From positions 248,001 to 312,000 of the forward strand of contig NZ_FOWP01000006.1 in the NCBI RefSeq assembly GCF_900115475.1: DNA of 64,000 nucleotides, given 5' to 3'. This document shows, in pieces, positions 19,086 to 27,974 of this stretch. The notes under the pieces are model-generated. The model saw only the letters and a program-made list of their open reading frames with translations, did no database searches and had not been told where the DNA came from. Position numbers and translations under genes: made by a program. The DNA comes from Ectopseudomonas composti (GTDB lineage: Bacteria; Pseudomonadota; Gammaproteobacteria; Pseudomonadales; Pseudomonadaceae). Each line of letters begins with the position of its first letter. Within the stretch, counting starts at the first letter, position 1.

Positions 19086-19113
19086 TTGATTTCCTGAATT
19101 AAATCAGTATCAT
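19086..19113 (+). promoter_or_regulatory. Promoter of tRNA-Lys
   Basis: TTGATT, 16-bp spacer, TATCAT, ending 12 bases before the mature tRNA and followed by a GC-rich discriminator typical of stable-RNA promoters. Confidence 0.6.
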
Positions 19114-19125
19114 GCGCCTCGCGTT

Positions 19126-19201
19126 GGGTCGTTAGCTCAGTTGGTAGAGCAGTTGGCTTTTAACCAATTGGTCGTAGGTTCGAATCCTACACGACCCACC
19201 A
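19126..19201 (+). tRNA. tRNA-Lys(UUU)
   Basis: 76 bases with all four arms: acceptor GGGTCGT/ACGACCC, anticodon loop CTTTTAA (anticodon TTT at 19159-19161), T-loop TTCGAAT and encoded CCA. The orthologous gene in P. aeruginosa (PA0976.1) is an attachment site of pKLC102/PAPI-1-type elements; here nadA follows directly and no integrase is present. Confidence 0.98.
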
Positions 19202-19207
19202 GATCGC

Positions 19208-19238
19208 AAAAGCCAGTCGTGAGACTGGCTTTTTTTTG
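19208..19238 (+). terminator. Terminator after tRNA-Lys
   Basis: Perfect 11-bp stem AAAAGCCAGTC/GACTGGCTTTT, loop GTGA, followed by a T run. Confidence 0.9.
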
Positions 19239-19338
19239 CTCTCGGAAAAGCCCGCTGGCCGATGTTGCCCCGCCTGTGGCGATGGGCAACCAGGGGGTAT
19301 ACTCGCAGCTCGCTCAAGAGCGCCGCAGGTTCGATGAC

Positions 19339-20397
19339 ATGACGCAGATTTCCGAACGCCTTCTGGTTCAAGCCCACCTCGATGCCAAACAGCCCAAGCC
19401 GCTGACCGCCGAGGAAGAGGCCTTCTATCGCCGTGAAATCGCCGCCGAGCTGAAGAAGCAGAACGCGGTGCTGGTGGCGCACTATTACTGCGATCCGGTC
19501 ATCCAGGCGCTGGCAGAGGAAACCGGTGGCTGCGTTTCCGACTCCCTGGAAATGGCCCGCTTTGGCAATCAGCACCCGGCGCAGACCGTGGTGGTCGCCG
19601 GGGTCAAGTTCATGGGCGAGACAGCGAAGATCCTCAACCCGGAAAAGCGCGTACTGATGCCGACTCTGGAGGCGACTTGCTCGCTTGACCTGGGCTGCCC
19701 GGTGGACGAATTCTCGGCCTTTTGCGATCAGCACCCGGAGCGTACCGTGGTGGTCTACGCCAACACCTCGGCCGCGGTGAAAGCGCGCGCCGACTGGGTG
19801 GTGACCTCCAGTTGCGCGCTGGAGATCGTCGAGAGCCTGATGGACAACGGCGAGACCATCATTTGGGCGCCAGACAAGCACCTGGGTAACTACATTCAGC
19901 GCGAGACCGGTGCCGACATGCTGCTGTGGGATGGCGCCTGCATCGTGCACGAGGAGTTCAAGTCCAAGCAATTGCTGGACATGAAGGCGCTGTACCCGGA
20001 TGCCGCGATTCTGGTGCACCCCGAATCACCGCTGAATGTGGTTGAGCTGGCCGATGCAGTGGGCTCGACCAGTCAGTTGATCAAGGCGGCGCAGACCCTG
20101 CCGAACTCCACCTTCATCGTCGCCACCGACCGCGGCATCTTCTACAAGATGCAGCAGCTGTGCCCGGACAAGACCTTCATCGAGGCGCCGACTGCCGGTA
20201 ACGGTGCCGCCTGCCGCAGCTGTGCGCACTGCCCGTGGATGGCGATGAACACCCTGGAGCGGGTGTTGAACGGCTTGCGTCAGGGTTCTGGCGAGATTCA
20301 CGTCGACCCGGCGTTGATTCCCAAGGCGATCAAGCCGCTCAAGCGCATGCTCGACTTCACCCAGGCCGCTCGGATGAAAGTCGCCGGTAACGCCTGA
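19339..20397 (+). CDS. nadA: Quinolinate synthase NadA
   Basis: 352 residues, same length as the P. aeruginosa enzyme. The cysteines that hold the [4Fe-4S] cluster lie in [18 protein letters not shown] or nearby, and [12 protein letters not shown]. It condenses iminoaspartate with dihydroxyacetone phosphate to quinolinate, the first committed ring of de novo NAD synthesis. Start ATG 19339 gives the family N-terminus [14 protein letters not shown]. It is monocistronic with a terminator. A 7-bp dyad GTTGCCC/GGGCAAC lies at 19264-19290 upstream; significance unknown. Confidence 0.95.
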   Translation: MTQISERLLVQAHLDAKQPKPLTAEEEAFYRREIAAELKKQNAVLVAHYYCDPVIQALAEETGGCVSDSLEMARFGNQHPAQTVVVAGVKFMGETAKILNPEKRVLMPTLEATCSLDLGCPVDEFSAFCDQHPERTVVVYANTSAAVKARADWVVTSSCALEIVESLMDNGETIIWAPDKHLGNYIQRETGADMLLWDGACIVHEEFKSKQLLDMKALYPDAAILVHPESPLNVVELADAVGSTSQLIKAAQTLPNSTFIVATDRGIFYKMQQLCPDKTFIEAPTAGNGAACRSCAHCPWMAMNTLERVLNGLRQGSGEIHVDPALIPKAIKPLKRMLDFTQAARMKVAGNA

Positions 20398-20413
20398 CAG
20401 GCATGCAGTCGAA

Positions 20414-20445
20414 AAGAAGCCCAGCTGATGCTGGGCTTCTTGCTT
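20414..20445 (+). terminator. Terminator of nadA
   Basis: Perfect 12-bp stem AAGAAGCCCAGC/GCTGGGCTTCTT with a TGAT loop, then TGCTTTAT. Confidence 0.88.
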
Positions 20446-20448
20446 TAT

Positions 20449-20510
20449 GTAGCCCGGATGCAATCCGGGAATGGCGAGAGGGCAATATCCCCGGATTGCA
20501 TCCGGGCTAC
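20449..20510. repeat. Perfect 21-bp inverted repeat (REP-like)
   Basis: Arms 20449-20469 and 20490-20510 (outer end GTAGCCCGGATGC) are exact reverse complements around a 20-base spacer. It follows the nadA terminator and precedes the end of the convergent LOG gene. The arm sequence resembles dispersed palindromes common in pseudomonad intergenic DNA. Confidence 0.8.
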
Positions 20511-20524
20511 GGCAACGCGTCTGT

Positions 20525-21598
20525 TCAGGTTGCCCAATTTTTCGGCTCGTTGACCACATTGAGCAGCGCGCGCAAGCGACCATAGTCGCGTCCATTGAAA
20601 GCGAACGCCAGCCGGGTCAGGTGGCAGAGTTCCGGTTCGTCACGTTCCTGTTCGCAATAAGGCTGTTGGGTGAAGCCACCTTCCTTGCACAGGCTGGCGA
20701 AGTCGCTGTGCAGCTTCGCCAGAGTGGCCTCGTTGAGCGGATGGTTGAGGCGAATAACGAAGCGCTCCTTGAGCCAGCGGCTGGAGTGGAAGTTGCGGTA
20801 GAAGTTGGCGATTTCATCCACGGCTTCTTCGGCGCTGTAGACCAGGTGCATCAGGTTTAGGTCGGTGGGCAGGATGTAGCCGTTATCGCCGAGCTGCCGG
20901 CGGATAAAGTCCAGCGCGTCTTTCCAGTAGCTTCCGCCTGGTTGATCGAGCAGCACCACGGGTACCAGCGGGCTCTTGCCGGTCTGGATCAGCGTCAGTA
21001 CTTCCAGCGCCTCGTCGAGCGTGCCGAAGCCGCCGGGGCAGAGCACCAGGCCATCGGCTTCCTTGACGAAGAACAGCTTGCGCAGAAAGAAGAAGTGAAA
21101 CGACAGCAGGTGATGACTGCCGCGCATCGTGGCGTTGGCCGCTTGCTCGAAGGGCAGGGTGATATTGAACCCCAGGCTGTTTTCCGTGCCGGCGCCTTCG
21201 TGGGCAGCAGCCATGATGCCGCCACCAGCACCGGTGACTACCATCAGGTCGCGGTGTGCCAGTAGCGCGCCGAGCTCTCGTGCTTGCTGATACAGGGGGT
21301 GATCGGCAGGCGTGCGCGCCGAACCGAACACCGTGACCTTGCGTCTGCGTTTCAACTGCTCAAGCACGCCGAAGGCGCGCTCCATTTCGCGCAGGGTCTG
21401 CATCATGATCTTGGCGTCCCAGCGGTTGCGGTCTGCCTGGGCCATGTGGATCACGGTGGTGAGCATTTCGCGGTACAGCGACAGGTTGGGGCTGTTGCCC
21501 GGGGCTGCCAGCGCAACCAGCTCGTCCACCTTGCTGGTGAGGTCGACTTCGCTGGTTTGCACGTGGCGGGACAGATAGTCGTCCGGTTCAAAGGGCAT
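20525..21598 (-). CDS. LOG-family (TIGR00730-type) nucleoside monophosphate hydrolase
   Basis: 357 residues. The central Rossmann core has the LOG motifs GAGGGIMAAAHEGA and PGGFGTLDEALE. LOG enzymes release the base from nucleoside monophosphates (plant cytokinin activation; bacterial PpnN is the longer homologue). It is about 150 residues longer than minimal LOG proteins, with extra N- and C-terminal regions as in PpnN-like forms. ATG 21598 (MPFEPDD) follows GAGGAGAG; a nine-residue upstream extension is less likely. Substrate unknown. Monocistronic. Confidence 0.8.
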   Translation of the reverse strand: MPFEPDDYLSRHVQTSEVDLTSKVDELVALAAPGNSPNLSLYREMLTTVIHMAQADRNRWDAKIMMQTLREMERAFGVLEQLKRRRKVTVFGSARTPADHPLYQQARELGALLAHRDLMVVTGAGGGIMAAAHEGAGTENSLGFNITLPFEQAANATMRGSHHLLSFHFFFLRKLFFVKEADGLVLCPGGFGTLDEALEVLTLIQTGKSPLVPVVLLDQPGGSYWKDALDFIRRQLGDNGYILPTDLNLMHLVYSAEEAVDEIANFYRNFHSSRWLKERFVIRLNHPLNEATLAKLHSDFASLCKEGGFTQQPYCEQERDEPELCHLTRLAFAFNGRDYGRLRALLNVVNEPKNWAT

Positions 21599-21729
21599 GG
21601 AAACTCTCCTCTTCTTGGCTGGCAAAACGCTTGAAGCGTCTCGCCCTGGCCGGTTCCTTGATTATGGAGTGTTAAGCAGCTTGCCACAGGCAGGCTGCCG
21701 TTTCGTTGCGGCCTTTTCGTAAGCGTCGA

Positions 21730-23133
21730 TTACAGGGCGATCTGTTCTCCTGGCTCGGGAATGTTGGCGATCCAGTTCAGGCGTTCGCGCAGGGCTTGTT
21801 GCAGAGCCTGCATCTTCTCCAGCTCGCCATGCACCAGATACAGCTCGGGGTGATGGGTGAACTGGCTGGCCCAGTCGAGCAATTGTGATTGCCCAGCGTG
21901 GGCCGAGAAGCCGCCGAGGGTATGCACCTTGGCTTTCACCGCGATGCGCTGATGCAGCACCTTGACTATTTCAGCACCGTCGACGATCAGCCGCCCGAGC
22001 GTGCCCTTGGCCTGGAAGCCAGGGAAAACCAGGTGACAGTTCTCGCGCCAGAGGTTGTGCTTGAAGTGATGGACGATGCGCCCACCATTGCACATGCCGG
22101 CGCCGGCGATGATGATCGCGCCGCTGTTGATCCGGTTGATCGCCATCGACTCTTCGGCTGTTGGTGTACAGCGCAGGATCGGCAGCCAGTCTTCGACGCG
22201 TTTTACCCCCTTGGCGGACAGTGTGGCGCGATCCTCGGCCGCAAACTGGTCGTGGAAGTGGCTGTAGATGGCATTGGCGCGGATGGCCATGGGGCTGTCG
22301 AGGAACACCGCCTGTTGCGGTAGCCGGCCCTCCTGGTAGAAGCGGCCGAGGTAGTAGATCAGGTCCTGGGTGCGGCCGACGGCGAACGACGGGATCAGCA
22401 CGTTGCCGCCTTCCTTGTGAGCCTGCTGGAGAATCTCTGCCAGCTCTTCCAGGGTTTGTTCGCTGGGGCGGTGATCACGGTCGCCGTAGGTCGATTCCAT
22501 CAGCAGTACATCGGCCTGCCTCAGTTGCACAGGTGCCTGCATCAGCGGTGAGCAGGTATTGCCCAGGTCACCGGAAAACACCAGATGGCGCTGCAGATGA
22601 TGGTCTTGTACCTGAATCTCGACGATGGCCGAGCCAAGAATATGGCCTGCATTGTGGAAGGTGACCTGCACGCCCTTGGCCACCTCGACCATTGCACCAT
22701 AGGCATGTGCGCGGCGCTGACTAAGGGCCTGTTCGGTATTGGCGACGGTATACAGCGGTTTGACCGCCGGCTTGCCCTGGCGTGCGCGCCAGCGGTTTTC
22801 CCACTCGGCGTCCTTTTCCTGGAGAAAGGCGGAGTCCAGCAGCATCAGCTCGAGCAGTTCGCAGCTGGCTTCGGTGGCATGAATCGGGCCGCGATATCCC
22901 TCGGCTACCAGGCGCGGTAGCAGTCCACTGTGATCGAGATGGGCGTGGGAGATGACCACGGCATCCAGCGTTTGGGGATCGAAGGGGAAGGCGGTGCGAT
23001 TCTGATCCTCCTCCTGGCGACGGCCTTGGTGCATGCCGCATTCGAGCAAGACCTTGGCGCCATCACGGCTCTCTAGCAGATAGCAGGAACCCGTGACTTG
23101 TTGGATCGCGCCGATGAAGGTGAGCAGGGCCAT
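21730..23133 (-). CDS. Beta-CASP metallo-beta-lactamase-fold RNA-processing-type hydrolase
   Basis: 467 residues. Metal site HAHLDHSG near residue 57, further ligands in FHNAGHILGSA and FSGDLG, then the beta-CASP cap and the conserved C-terminal pieces AGMCNGGRIVHH, FPGFQAKGTLGR and FSAHAGQSQLLDW. This matches the YSH1/CPSF-like family of bacterial MBL proteins, whose members are often RNA nucleases. Actual substrate unknown. ATG 23133 follows GAGGACAGCACC; a 45-codon in-frame extension upstream has no ribosome site. Cytoplasmic, probably monocistronic. Confidence 0.85.
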   Translation of the reverse strand: MALLTFIGAIQQVTGSCYLLESRDGAKVLLECGMHQGRRQEEDQNRTAFPFDPQTLDAVVISHAHLDHSGLLPRLVAEGYRGPIHATEASCELLELMLLDSAFLQEKDAEWENRWRARQGKPAVKPLYTVANTEQALSQRRAHAYGAMVEVAKGVQVTFHNAGHILGSAIVEIQVQDHHLQRHLVFSGDLGNTCSPLMQAPVQLRQADVLLMESTYGDRDHRPSEQTLEELAEILQQAHKEGGNVLIPSFAVGRTQDLIYYLGRFYQEGRLPQQAVFLDSPMAIRANAIYSHFHDQFAAEDRATLSAKGVKRVEDWLPILRCTPTAEESMAINRINSGAIIIAGAGMCNGGRIVHHFKHNLWRENCHLVFPGFQAKGTLGRLIVDGAEIVKVLHQRIAVKAKVHTLGGFSAHAGQSQLLDWASQFTHHPELYLVHGELEKMQALQQALRERLNWIANIPEPGEQIAL

Positions 23134-23514
23134 GGTGCTGTCCTCGTCGTGATGAGGAGGTGAGTCTGCAGGTTCTGTCCGGTGCAGGCCTTGATGCAGA
23201 TCAGCCGGCGCCTGGGGAGGTGTTCTCAGCATAGTCGCCTGTGGCTTGCCGTTCGTCTGAGCGGGCATGTTCTAGCCAGGTGTCTGATTTACTTGCACAG
23301 AGCAGGATGTGTTCAGTGGTGTGGCCAGCGGAGTGCAGCGCAAGGCGCTGGGCTCAGGCGACTGCAGGTGTTGCGCATCAATTGGCCATCAATGGCTGCT
23401 GAGGATTTTTGCTTGAGGCTGACGGGCGAAAGATGAATGGCCCCCGACAGGCAGGTGGAACCTCATCCGCCACGTCGAGTCTGCTGTGTGGTCAACAGGA
23501 AGGGAGGGGCAGGC
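23134..23514. other. Divergent intergenic region without clear features (381 bp)
   Basis: Separates the leftward MBL gene from the rightward small RHH-like gene and should hold both promoters. It includes an in-frame but unlikely upstream extension of the MBL gene. I see no repeat, tRNA or clear operator. Confidence 0.4.
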
Positions 23515-23709
23515 ATGCCCAGATTGATTCTGGAGATAGAAACGGATCTCTACCGCATGCTGCAACAGGCAGCGCGAACCAACCAACTGAGCTTGCAGGA
23601 CGAATGTACGCGCCGCCTGGAGGGTGGTGTGCGGCGTTCACGCTACATGGAGGCCTTGCTCGCCGAACTGCGCGCCGATGACGCGCAGCGCCGAGCGGAA
23701 AGGGGCTGA
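23515..23709 (+). CDS. Small ribbon-helix-helix-like protein
   Basis: 64 residues. The pattern PRLILEIETDLYRMLQQAAR followed by a helix and a basic tail resembles Arc/MetJ-type ribbon-helix-helix DNA-binding proteins or antitoxins: a short strand, two helices. ATG 23515 follows GGGAGGGG. No toxin gene is adjacent: the next gene is convergent and encodes an exported protein. Not further identified; a DNA-binding role is only inferred. Confidence 0.6.
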   Translation: MPRLILEIETDLYRMLQQAARTNQLSLQDECTRRLEGGVRRSRYMEALLAELRADDAQRRAERG

Positions 23710-23722
23710 GCTTAGCCCCGGC

Positions 23723-24124
23723 TCAGAGACCGCAGTCGCTCTTGTCGAAGACTTCGACGGTGACCGGGCGATTGCTGCGGTATTCGCTGAACTGGTAGCG
23801 CAGCTGTGCGCCCTGAGCCAGCAGGCTGCGGTAGCCCGGGTTGCGGCAGACGCTGGCGGCCAGTTGCGCACGCACGGTGTCGGGATTGCCGCGCATCTTC
23901 GCGGCATGCGCTTCACGCACGCTGAGGTGGTTGATCAGCGTGTGACCCTCCACGGTGTAGCCCTGATCGAGAATGTCCTCGTTGATCGCCCGTGGCGTAC
24001 CTTCGCTGCTTTGCCGGGCGACCTGCTCCAGGGTGCGAGTCAGCTCCATTTCCTTCAGCGAAGCCGCCTGGGCAGTGGGAAGCATCAGGCTGAGCGCGAG
24101 AGCGGGAAGGATGTAACGCAACAT
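23723..24124 (-). CDS. Exported protein, PA3611/QSregVF-like
   Basis: 133 residues with a signal peptide (about 1-20, ending AQA) and a small domain containing GTPRAINEDILDQGYTVEGHTLINHLSVR and two cysteines (in SVCRNPGY and SDCGL) that may form a disulfide. It resembles the P. aeruginosa PA3611 family, annotated as a putative quorum-sensing-regulated virulence factor with no proven function. Start ATG follows AGGAG. Periplasmic or secreted. Confidence 0.6.
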   Translation of the reverse strand: MLRYILPALALSLMLPTAQAASLKEMELTRTLEQVARQSSEGTPRAINEDILDQGYTVEGHTLINHLSVREAHAAKMRGNPDTVRAQLAASVCRNPGYRSLLAQGAQLRYQFSEYRSNRPVTVEVFDKSDCGL

Positions 24125-24413
24125 GTAGGGTGACTCCTGAAAACGTGGACGAGGGTTGGACAGGGCTTCGGGGCGAATGTTCGCGCTGGTAGCCAATTGC
24201 CTGCCTGAAACAAAGTGTTACCGATGGGGACATGCTGGCCTCTGGCCGCCGTCCGTCACCACGACCAAAGGCCGGGGATCATCGGCCAAACCTGCACGTC
24301 ACAGACATTGAGCCGCCGTTGCAGCCGGACGTTGCCCGCGCAGACCTGCCTGAAGTCTGTCGCGGGTGCTTGCCGTGCTGCGTGGTGTTCAAGCAGCGTG
24401 CAGGAGAATAACA

Positions 24414-26102
24414 ATGACAATGCTCTTTCGGCGCTGGCCATCGCGGGTGATGGTCGGCAGTTTACTGGTTTTGCCTGTCGCACAGGTGCAGGCATCCGGT
24501 TATCACTTTGGTTCGCAGTCAGTGGCGGCGCAGGGTTCGGCGCATGCCAACGGTGCCGAGGCCGCCGACCCCTCGACCATTTTCTACAACCCGGCCGGCC
24601 TGGCCCGGCTCAAGGGCACGCAGGTGACCTCCGGCCTGACCGTTGTGCTGCCAGACGGCGATTACGAGGACAAGGGCAGCCGTGACGTATTCGGCAACCC
24701 GGTGTCGGGGGATGCGGGCGAGTTTCTGCCTGATGCGGCGGCTGCACCGAACTTCTATTTCTCTCACGAGATCAACGACCAGGTGACGGTCGGCCTCGGT
24801 ATTTTCACCCCGTTCGGCGCCAAGCTCGATTACAAGGAGGACTGGGCCGGGCGCTATGGCATCCAGTCGGCCAGTCTGGAGACGGTGACCTTCAACCCGA
24901 GCATTGCCTTTCGCTTCAACGAACACCACAGCATTGGCTTCGGTGTCTCGGCGCAGTACATCAAGTCGGTGCAGCGCGGTGCAGCGGACGTCAAAGGTGC
25001 ATCGAGGCAGTTGGCGGGGCAGTTCGTCAAAGAGAACCAGAGCCTGACCGAGCTGGCGGCCTCGCCACTTGGGCAGTTCGCCATCCCCTTGCTTTACGGC
25101 ATCGATGTACCCAGTGAGATCAGTAATTGCAACGGTCAGACTGATGATGCCTTCGTCGACTGCGTGGCGAAGAATTTCTCCGACAACGTTCAGGGTGATG
25201 GCTACTTCCGGGTCAAGGGCGATGATTGGGGCTTTGGCTGGAATATCGGTTACATGTGGGAACCGACCGAATCGACGCGCTTTGGCGTGTCCTATCGCTC
25301 CAACATTCGCCACACCCTGGAAGGTGAGACCAAATGGAGCTTCGCCGGTGTGTCCGGCAGTGTGCCTTCGCCCGATACCGATCTGAGTGGTGGCATCGAC
25401 CTTGGCATCATCACCTTGCCGCCAGCCGATGCCTTGGGCCAGGTGCTGGATCCAGACAACTGGATCAATCCCGGTGAATTCGCCGGCTCCAGGCTGCACC
25501 CCAACTCCAAGGCGAAGACCGCCATCGATACACCGGAGATGCTCTCCTTCAACGCCTTCCACCAGCTCAACGACAAGGTGGCGCTGATGGCAGACCTGAC
25601 CTTCACCCGCCATTCGCGGCTCGACGAGGTGCGCATCGGTATCGATCAGGTGGCGGGCTATCCCTACTTCAACGGCGTGACCGAGGGCGATCTGAGCGTC
25701 AAACAGGACTGGAAGGACAGCTACAAGATTTCTCTGGGCATGAACTACCAGTACAGCGACGATCTGCTGCTGCGTACCGGTGTTGCCTATGACCGCTCAC
25801 CGGTCAGCTCGCCGCAGTTGCGTCACCCGGCGTTTCCCGATGCCGATCGCTACTGGCTGTCGTTCGGTGCCAACTACAAGGTGACGCCCGATACCTCGGT
25901 GGATCTGGCCTACAGCTACGTGCAGTTCTCCAGCGGCAAGATGGATTACCGCGATGGCTGTTCACCTGCCGGCTGGGTGCCGGGCGCCGGTGGCCTGTAT
26001 CAGGACAGCGGAGTGCGCTGCACCGGCAACGGCGGCAACTACACCGGTGAGTACGAGACCCGTATCCATTTCATCGGCCTGGCCTTGAACCACACGTTCT
26101 GA
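24414..26102 (+). CDS. OmpP1/FadL/TodX-family outer-membrane channel
   Basis: 562 residues. Signal peptide about 1-26 (ends VQA), then the FadL N-terminal hatch SGYHFGSQSVAAQGSAHANGAEAADPSTIFYNPAGLARL and a barrel ending IHFIGLALNHTF. The family takes up long-chain fatty acids or hydrophobic compounds through the outer membrane. It is about 100 residues longer than E. coli FadL; the extra sequence is in loops (about 185-250, with a C...C pair, and 310-370). Start ATG follows AGGAG with good spacing. Substrate is unknown. Monocistronic. Confidence 0.88.
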   Translation: MTMLFRRWPSRVMVGSLLVLPVAQVQASGYHFGSQSVAAQGSAHANGAEAADPSTIFYNPAGLARLKGTQVTSGLTVVLPDGDYEDKGSRDVFGNPVSGDAGEFLPDAAAAPNFYFSHEINDQVTVGLGIFTPFGAKLDYKEDWAGRYGIQSASLETVTFNPSIAFRFNEHHSIGFGVSAQYIKSVQRGAADVKGASRQLAGQFVKENQSLTELAASPLGQFAIPLLYGIDVPSEISNCNGQTDDAFVDCVAKNFSDNVQGDGYFRVKGDDWGFGWNIGYMWEPTESTRFGVSYRSNIRHTLEGETKWSFAGVSGSVPSPDTDLSGGIDLGIITLPPADALGQVLDPDNWINPGEFAGSRLHPNSKAKTAIDTPEMLSFNAFHQLNDKVALMADLTFTRHSRLDEVRIGIDQVAGYPYFNGVTEGDLSVKQDWKDSYKISLGMNYQYSDDLLLRTGVAYDRSPVSSPQLRHPAFPDADRYWLSFGANYKVTPDTSVDLAYSYVQFSSGKMDYRDGCSPAGWVPGAGGLYQDSGVRCTGNGGNYTGEYETRIHFIGLALNHTF

Positions 26103-26161
26103 GCGCCAGAGCAGCGAATGGGGGTGGTAGAATCGCGCCCCCGTTCGTTGTCGCGCCCTCC

Positions 26162-26884
26162 ATGACCCATCCAGCCCCACATGCCGTTGCCCGCCTGCGT
26201 ACCGAACGTCTGGCGCGCAGCCTGAAACCTTTCGTCGCCCGCGGCTCACGTGCCGAGCGCTGCCCGCATTGCCGGGTGCAGCCGACGCATTGCCTGTGCG
26301 CCTGGCGCCCGCAGGTCGAAGCCAATGCCGCAATGTGCCTGGTGATGCACGATATCGAGGCACTGAAACCGAGCAATACCGGTTGGCTGATCGCTGATGT
26401 GGTGCCTGAAACTCACGCCTTCGGTTGGACACGCACTGCTGTCGAGCCAGCGTTGCTGGCACTGTTGGCCGATCCGAAATGGCAGCCTTATCTGGTCTTT
26501 CCCGGTGAGTACGTGGCGCCGCAGCGCGTGGTCGAGGAGGTGACGCTGGCCCCTGGCAAGCGGCCGCTGTTCGTGCTGCTCGATGCTACCTGGACCGAGG
26601 CGCGCAAGATGTTTCGCAAGAGCCCCTATCTGGATGCGCTGCCGGTGTTGAGCCTGACGCCGGCGCAGCTATCGCGCTATCGCCTGCGTCGTTCCACTCG
26701 CGGCGAGCACCTCTGTACTGCCGAAGTGGCCGCCATGTGTCTGGAGCTGGCTGGCGATCTGCGCGCCGGTGAGGCGCTGGATGATTACCTCGACGTTTTC
26801 AGCCAGCACTACCTGGCGGCCAAGCGCCGTTTGCCGCTGGATCTCAACGACGCTCTGCACCAGCGTTTGCAGACGTACCGCTGA
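26162..26884 (+). CDS. DTW-domain tRNA-uridine aminocarboxypropyltransferase
   Basis: 240 residues. A zinc motif CPHCRVQPTHCLC near the N-terminus and the catalytic region LLDATWTEARKMFRKSPYL, the DTW-type motif (here D-A-T-W). Family enzymes such as E. coli TapT transfer the aminocarboxypropyl group of SAM to uridine of tRNA (acp3U47). No strong ribosome site precedes the ATG. Its last 41 bases overlap the convergent transporter gene. Corresponds in context to the PA3603-PA3611 neighbourhood of P. aeruginosa. Confidence 0.85.
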   Translation: MTHPAPHAVARLRTERLARSLKPFVARGSRAERCPHCRVQPTHCLCAWRPQVEANAAMCLVMHDIEALKPSNTGWLIADVVPETHAFGWTRTAVEPALLALLADPKWQPYLVFPGEYVAPQRVVEEVTLAPGKRPLFVLLDATWTEARKMFRKSPYLDALPVLSLTPAQLSRYRLRRSTRGEHLCTAEVAAMCLELAGDLRAGEALDDYLDVFSQHYLAAKRRLPLDLNDALHQRLQTYR

Positions 26885-27770
26885 GTTCACTGGGCAGTGG
26901 CTTGGGCCACAGCTGAGCCAGCAGCATGCCGCCAAACATCAGTGCGCAACCCAGGTAGCCGCGTATTGCCAGCACTTCGCCCAGCAGCAGAGCACCGGCG
27001 ATGGCCGCGAACACCGCTTCCAGCGAGAGAATGATCGCTGCATGCGAGGCGATGGCATGCTGCTGCGCTACCACTTGCAGGGTGAAGCCCACCGCCACGC
27101 CGAACAGGCCGCCGTAGAGGATGGCCGGGCCGGCAGCCAGGATGCCGGCCAGCGTTGCCGTCTCGAACAGCGCTGCCAGCAACAGGCTGATCACCGCGCA
27201 GGTGGCGAACTGGATGAATGCCAGGCGTAGCGGATCGTGGCGGCTGGCGAAGAACCCCACCAGCAACACGTGAATCCCCCAGACGAAGGCGCCGGCCAAC
27301 TGCAGCCAGTCGCCGGAGGCTACGCTGAAACCTTCGCCGACGCTGAGCAGGAACATGCCGATCACTGCCAGGCTGGCGCCCAACCAGATGCCCGCGCTGC
27401 TGCGCTGGCCGATCAGCAGGCCGAGAATCGGCACCACGATCACGTACAGGCCGGTGATGAAACCGGAGTTGGTCACCGTGGTGAACAGCAAGCCGACCTG
27501 CTGCAGGTTGATCCCCAGTGACAGCGCCAGACCCATGACCACGCCGCCCAGTAACAGGTTGCGATTCAGCGCGGCGGCAGGGCGTTGCTGGCGGCGCTGC
27601 AGCAGGGCCAGCACTGGCAGCAGCACCAGGCAGGCGAGGGCGAAGCGCAGGCCGGTATAAAGAAAGGGGCCGATATTATCCATGCCCAGACGCTGGGCGA
27701 CGAAGGCACTGCCCCAGATCATCGCGGTAATCAGCATCAACAGGTCGGCGCGCAGGGCCTGGCTTCGCAT
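26844..27770 (-). CDS. EamA-family drug/metabolite transporter
   Basis: 308 residues with ten predicted membrane helices in two EamA repeats (N-terminal ADLLMLITAMIWGSAFVAQR, C-terminal ILSLEAVFAAIAGALLLGE). Such DMT carriers export amino acids or metabolites; substrate unknown. ATG 27770 (MRSQALRADLL) is preferred over upstream in-frame starts since family members start close to the first helix; ribosome site weak (GAGA). Its 3' end overlaps the DTW gene tail to tail by 41 bases. Confidence 0.87.
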   Translation of the reverse strand: MRSQALRADLLMLITAMIWGSAFVAQRLGMDNIGPFLYTGLRFALACLVLLPVLALLQRRQQRPAAALNRNLLLGGVVMGLALSLGINLQQVGLLFTTVTNSGFITGLYVIVVPILGLLIGQRSSAGIWLGASLAVIGMFLLSVGEGFSVASGDWLQLAGAFVWGIHVLLVGFFASRHDPLRLAFIQFATCAVISLLLAALFETATLAGILAAGPAILYGGLFGVAVGFTLQVVAQQHAIASHAAIILSLEAVFAAIAGALLLGEVLAIRGYLGCALMFGGMLLAQLWPKPLPSELSGTSANAGAERR

Positions 27771-27974
27771 TGGCAGCGTCTCGGCGGGAAAGCTGCGCAT
27801 CCTGCCGCAAAGCATTGCGCTTGACCACCCCGTCACAGCTCGGCATGCTGAGCGCCGCCGTCGGTCCGAGTGGGGAGTCTGTGATGCTGAATGAGCAGGC
27901 TTGAGCGGGTCTTCAGGCGAAAAGCACTGCCATACTTACCTCAGTGCCACTCATAACAAGAACAGGATCTGCCA

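Noticed and set aside
24519-25613. 364-codon frame opposite the FadL gene
   Set aside because: Shadow; the sense strand encodes a signal peptide and full barrel.
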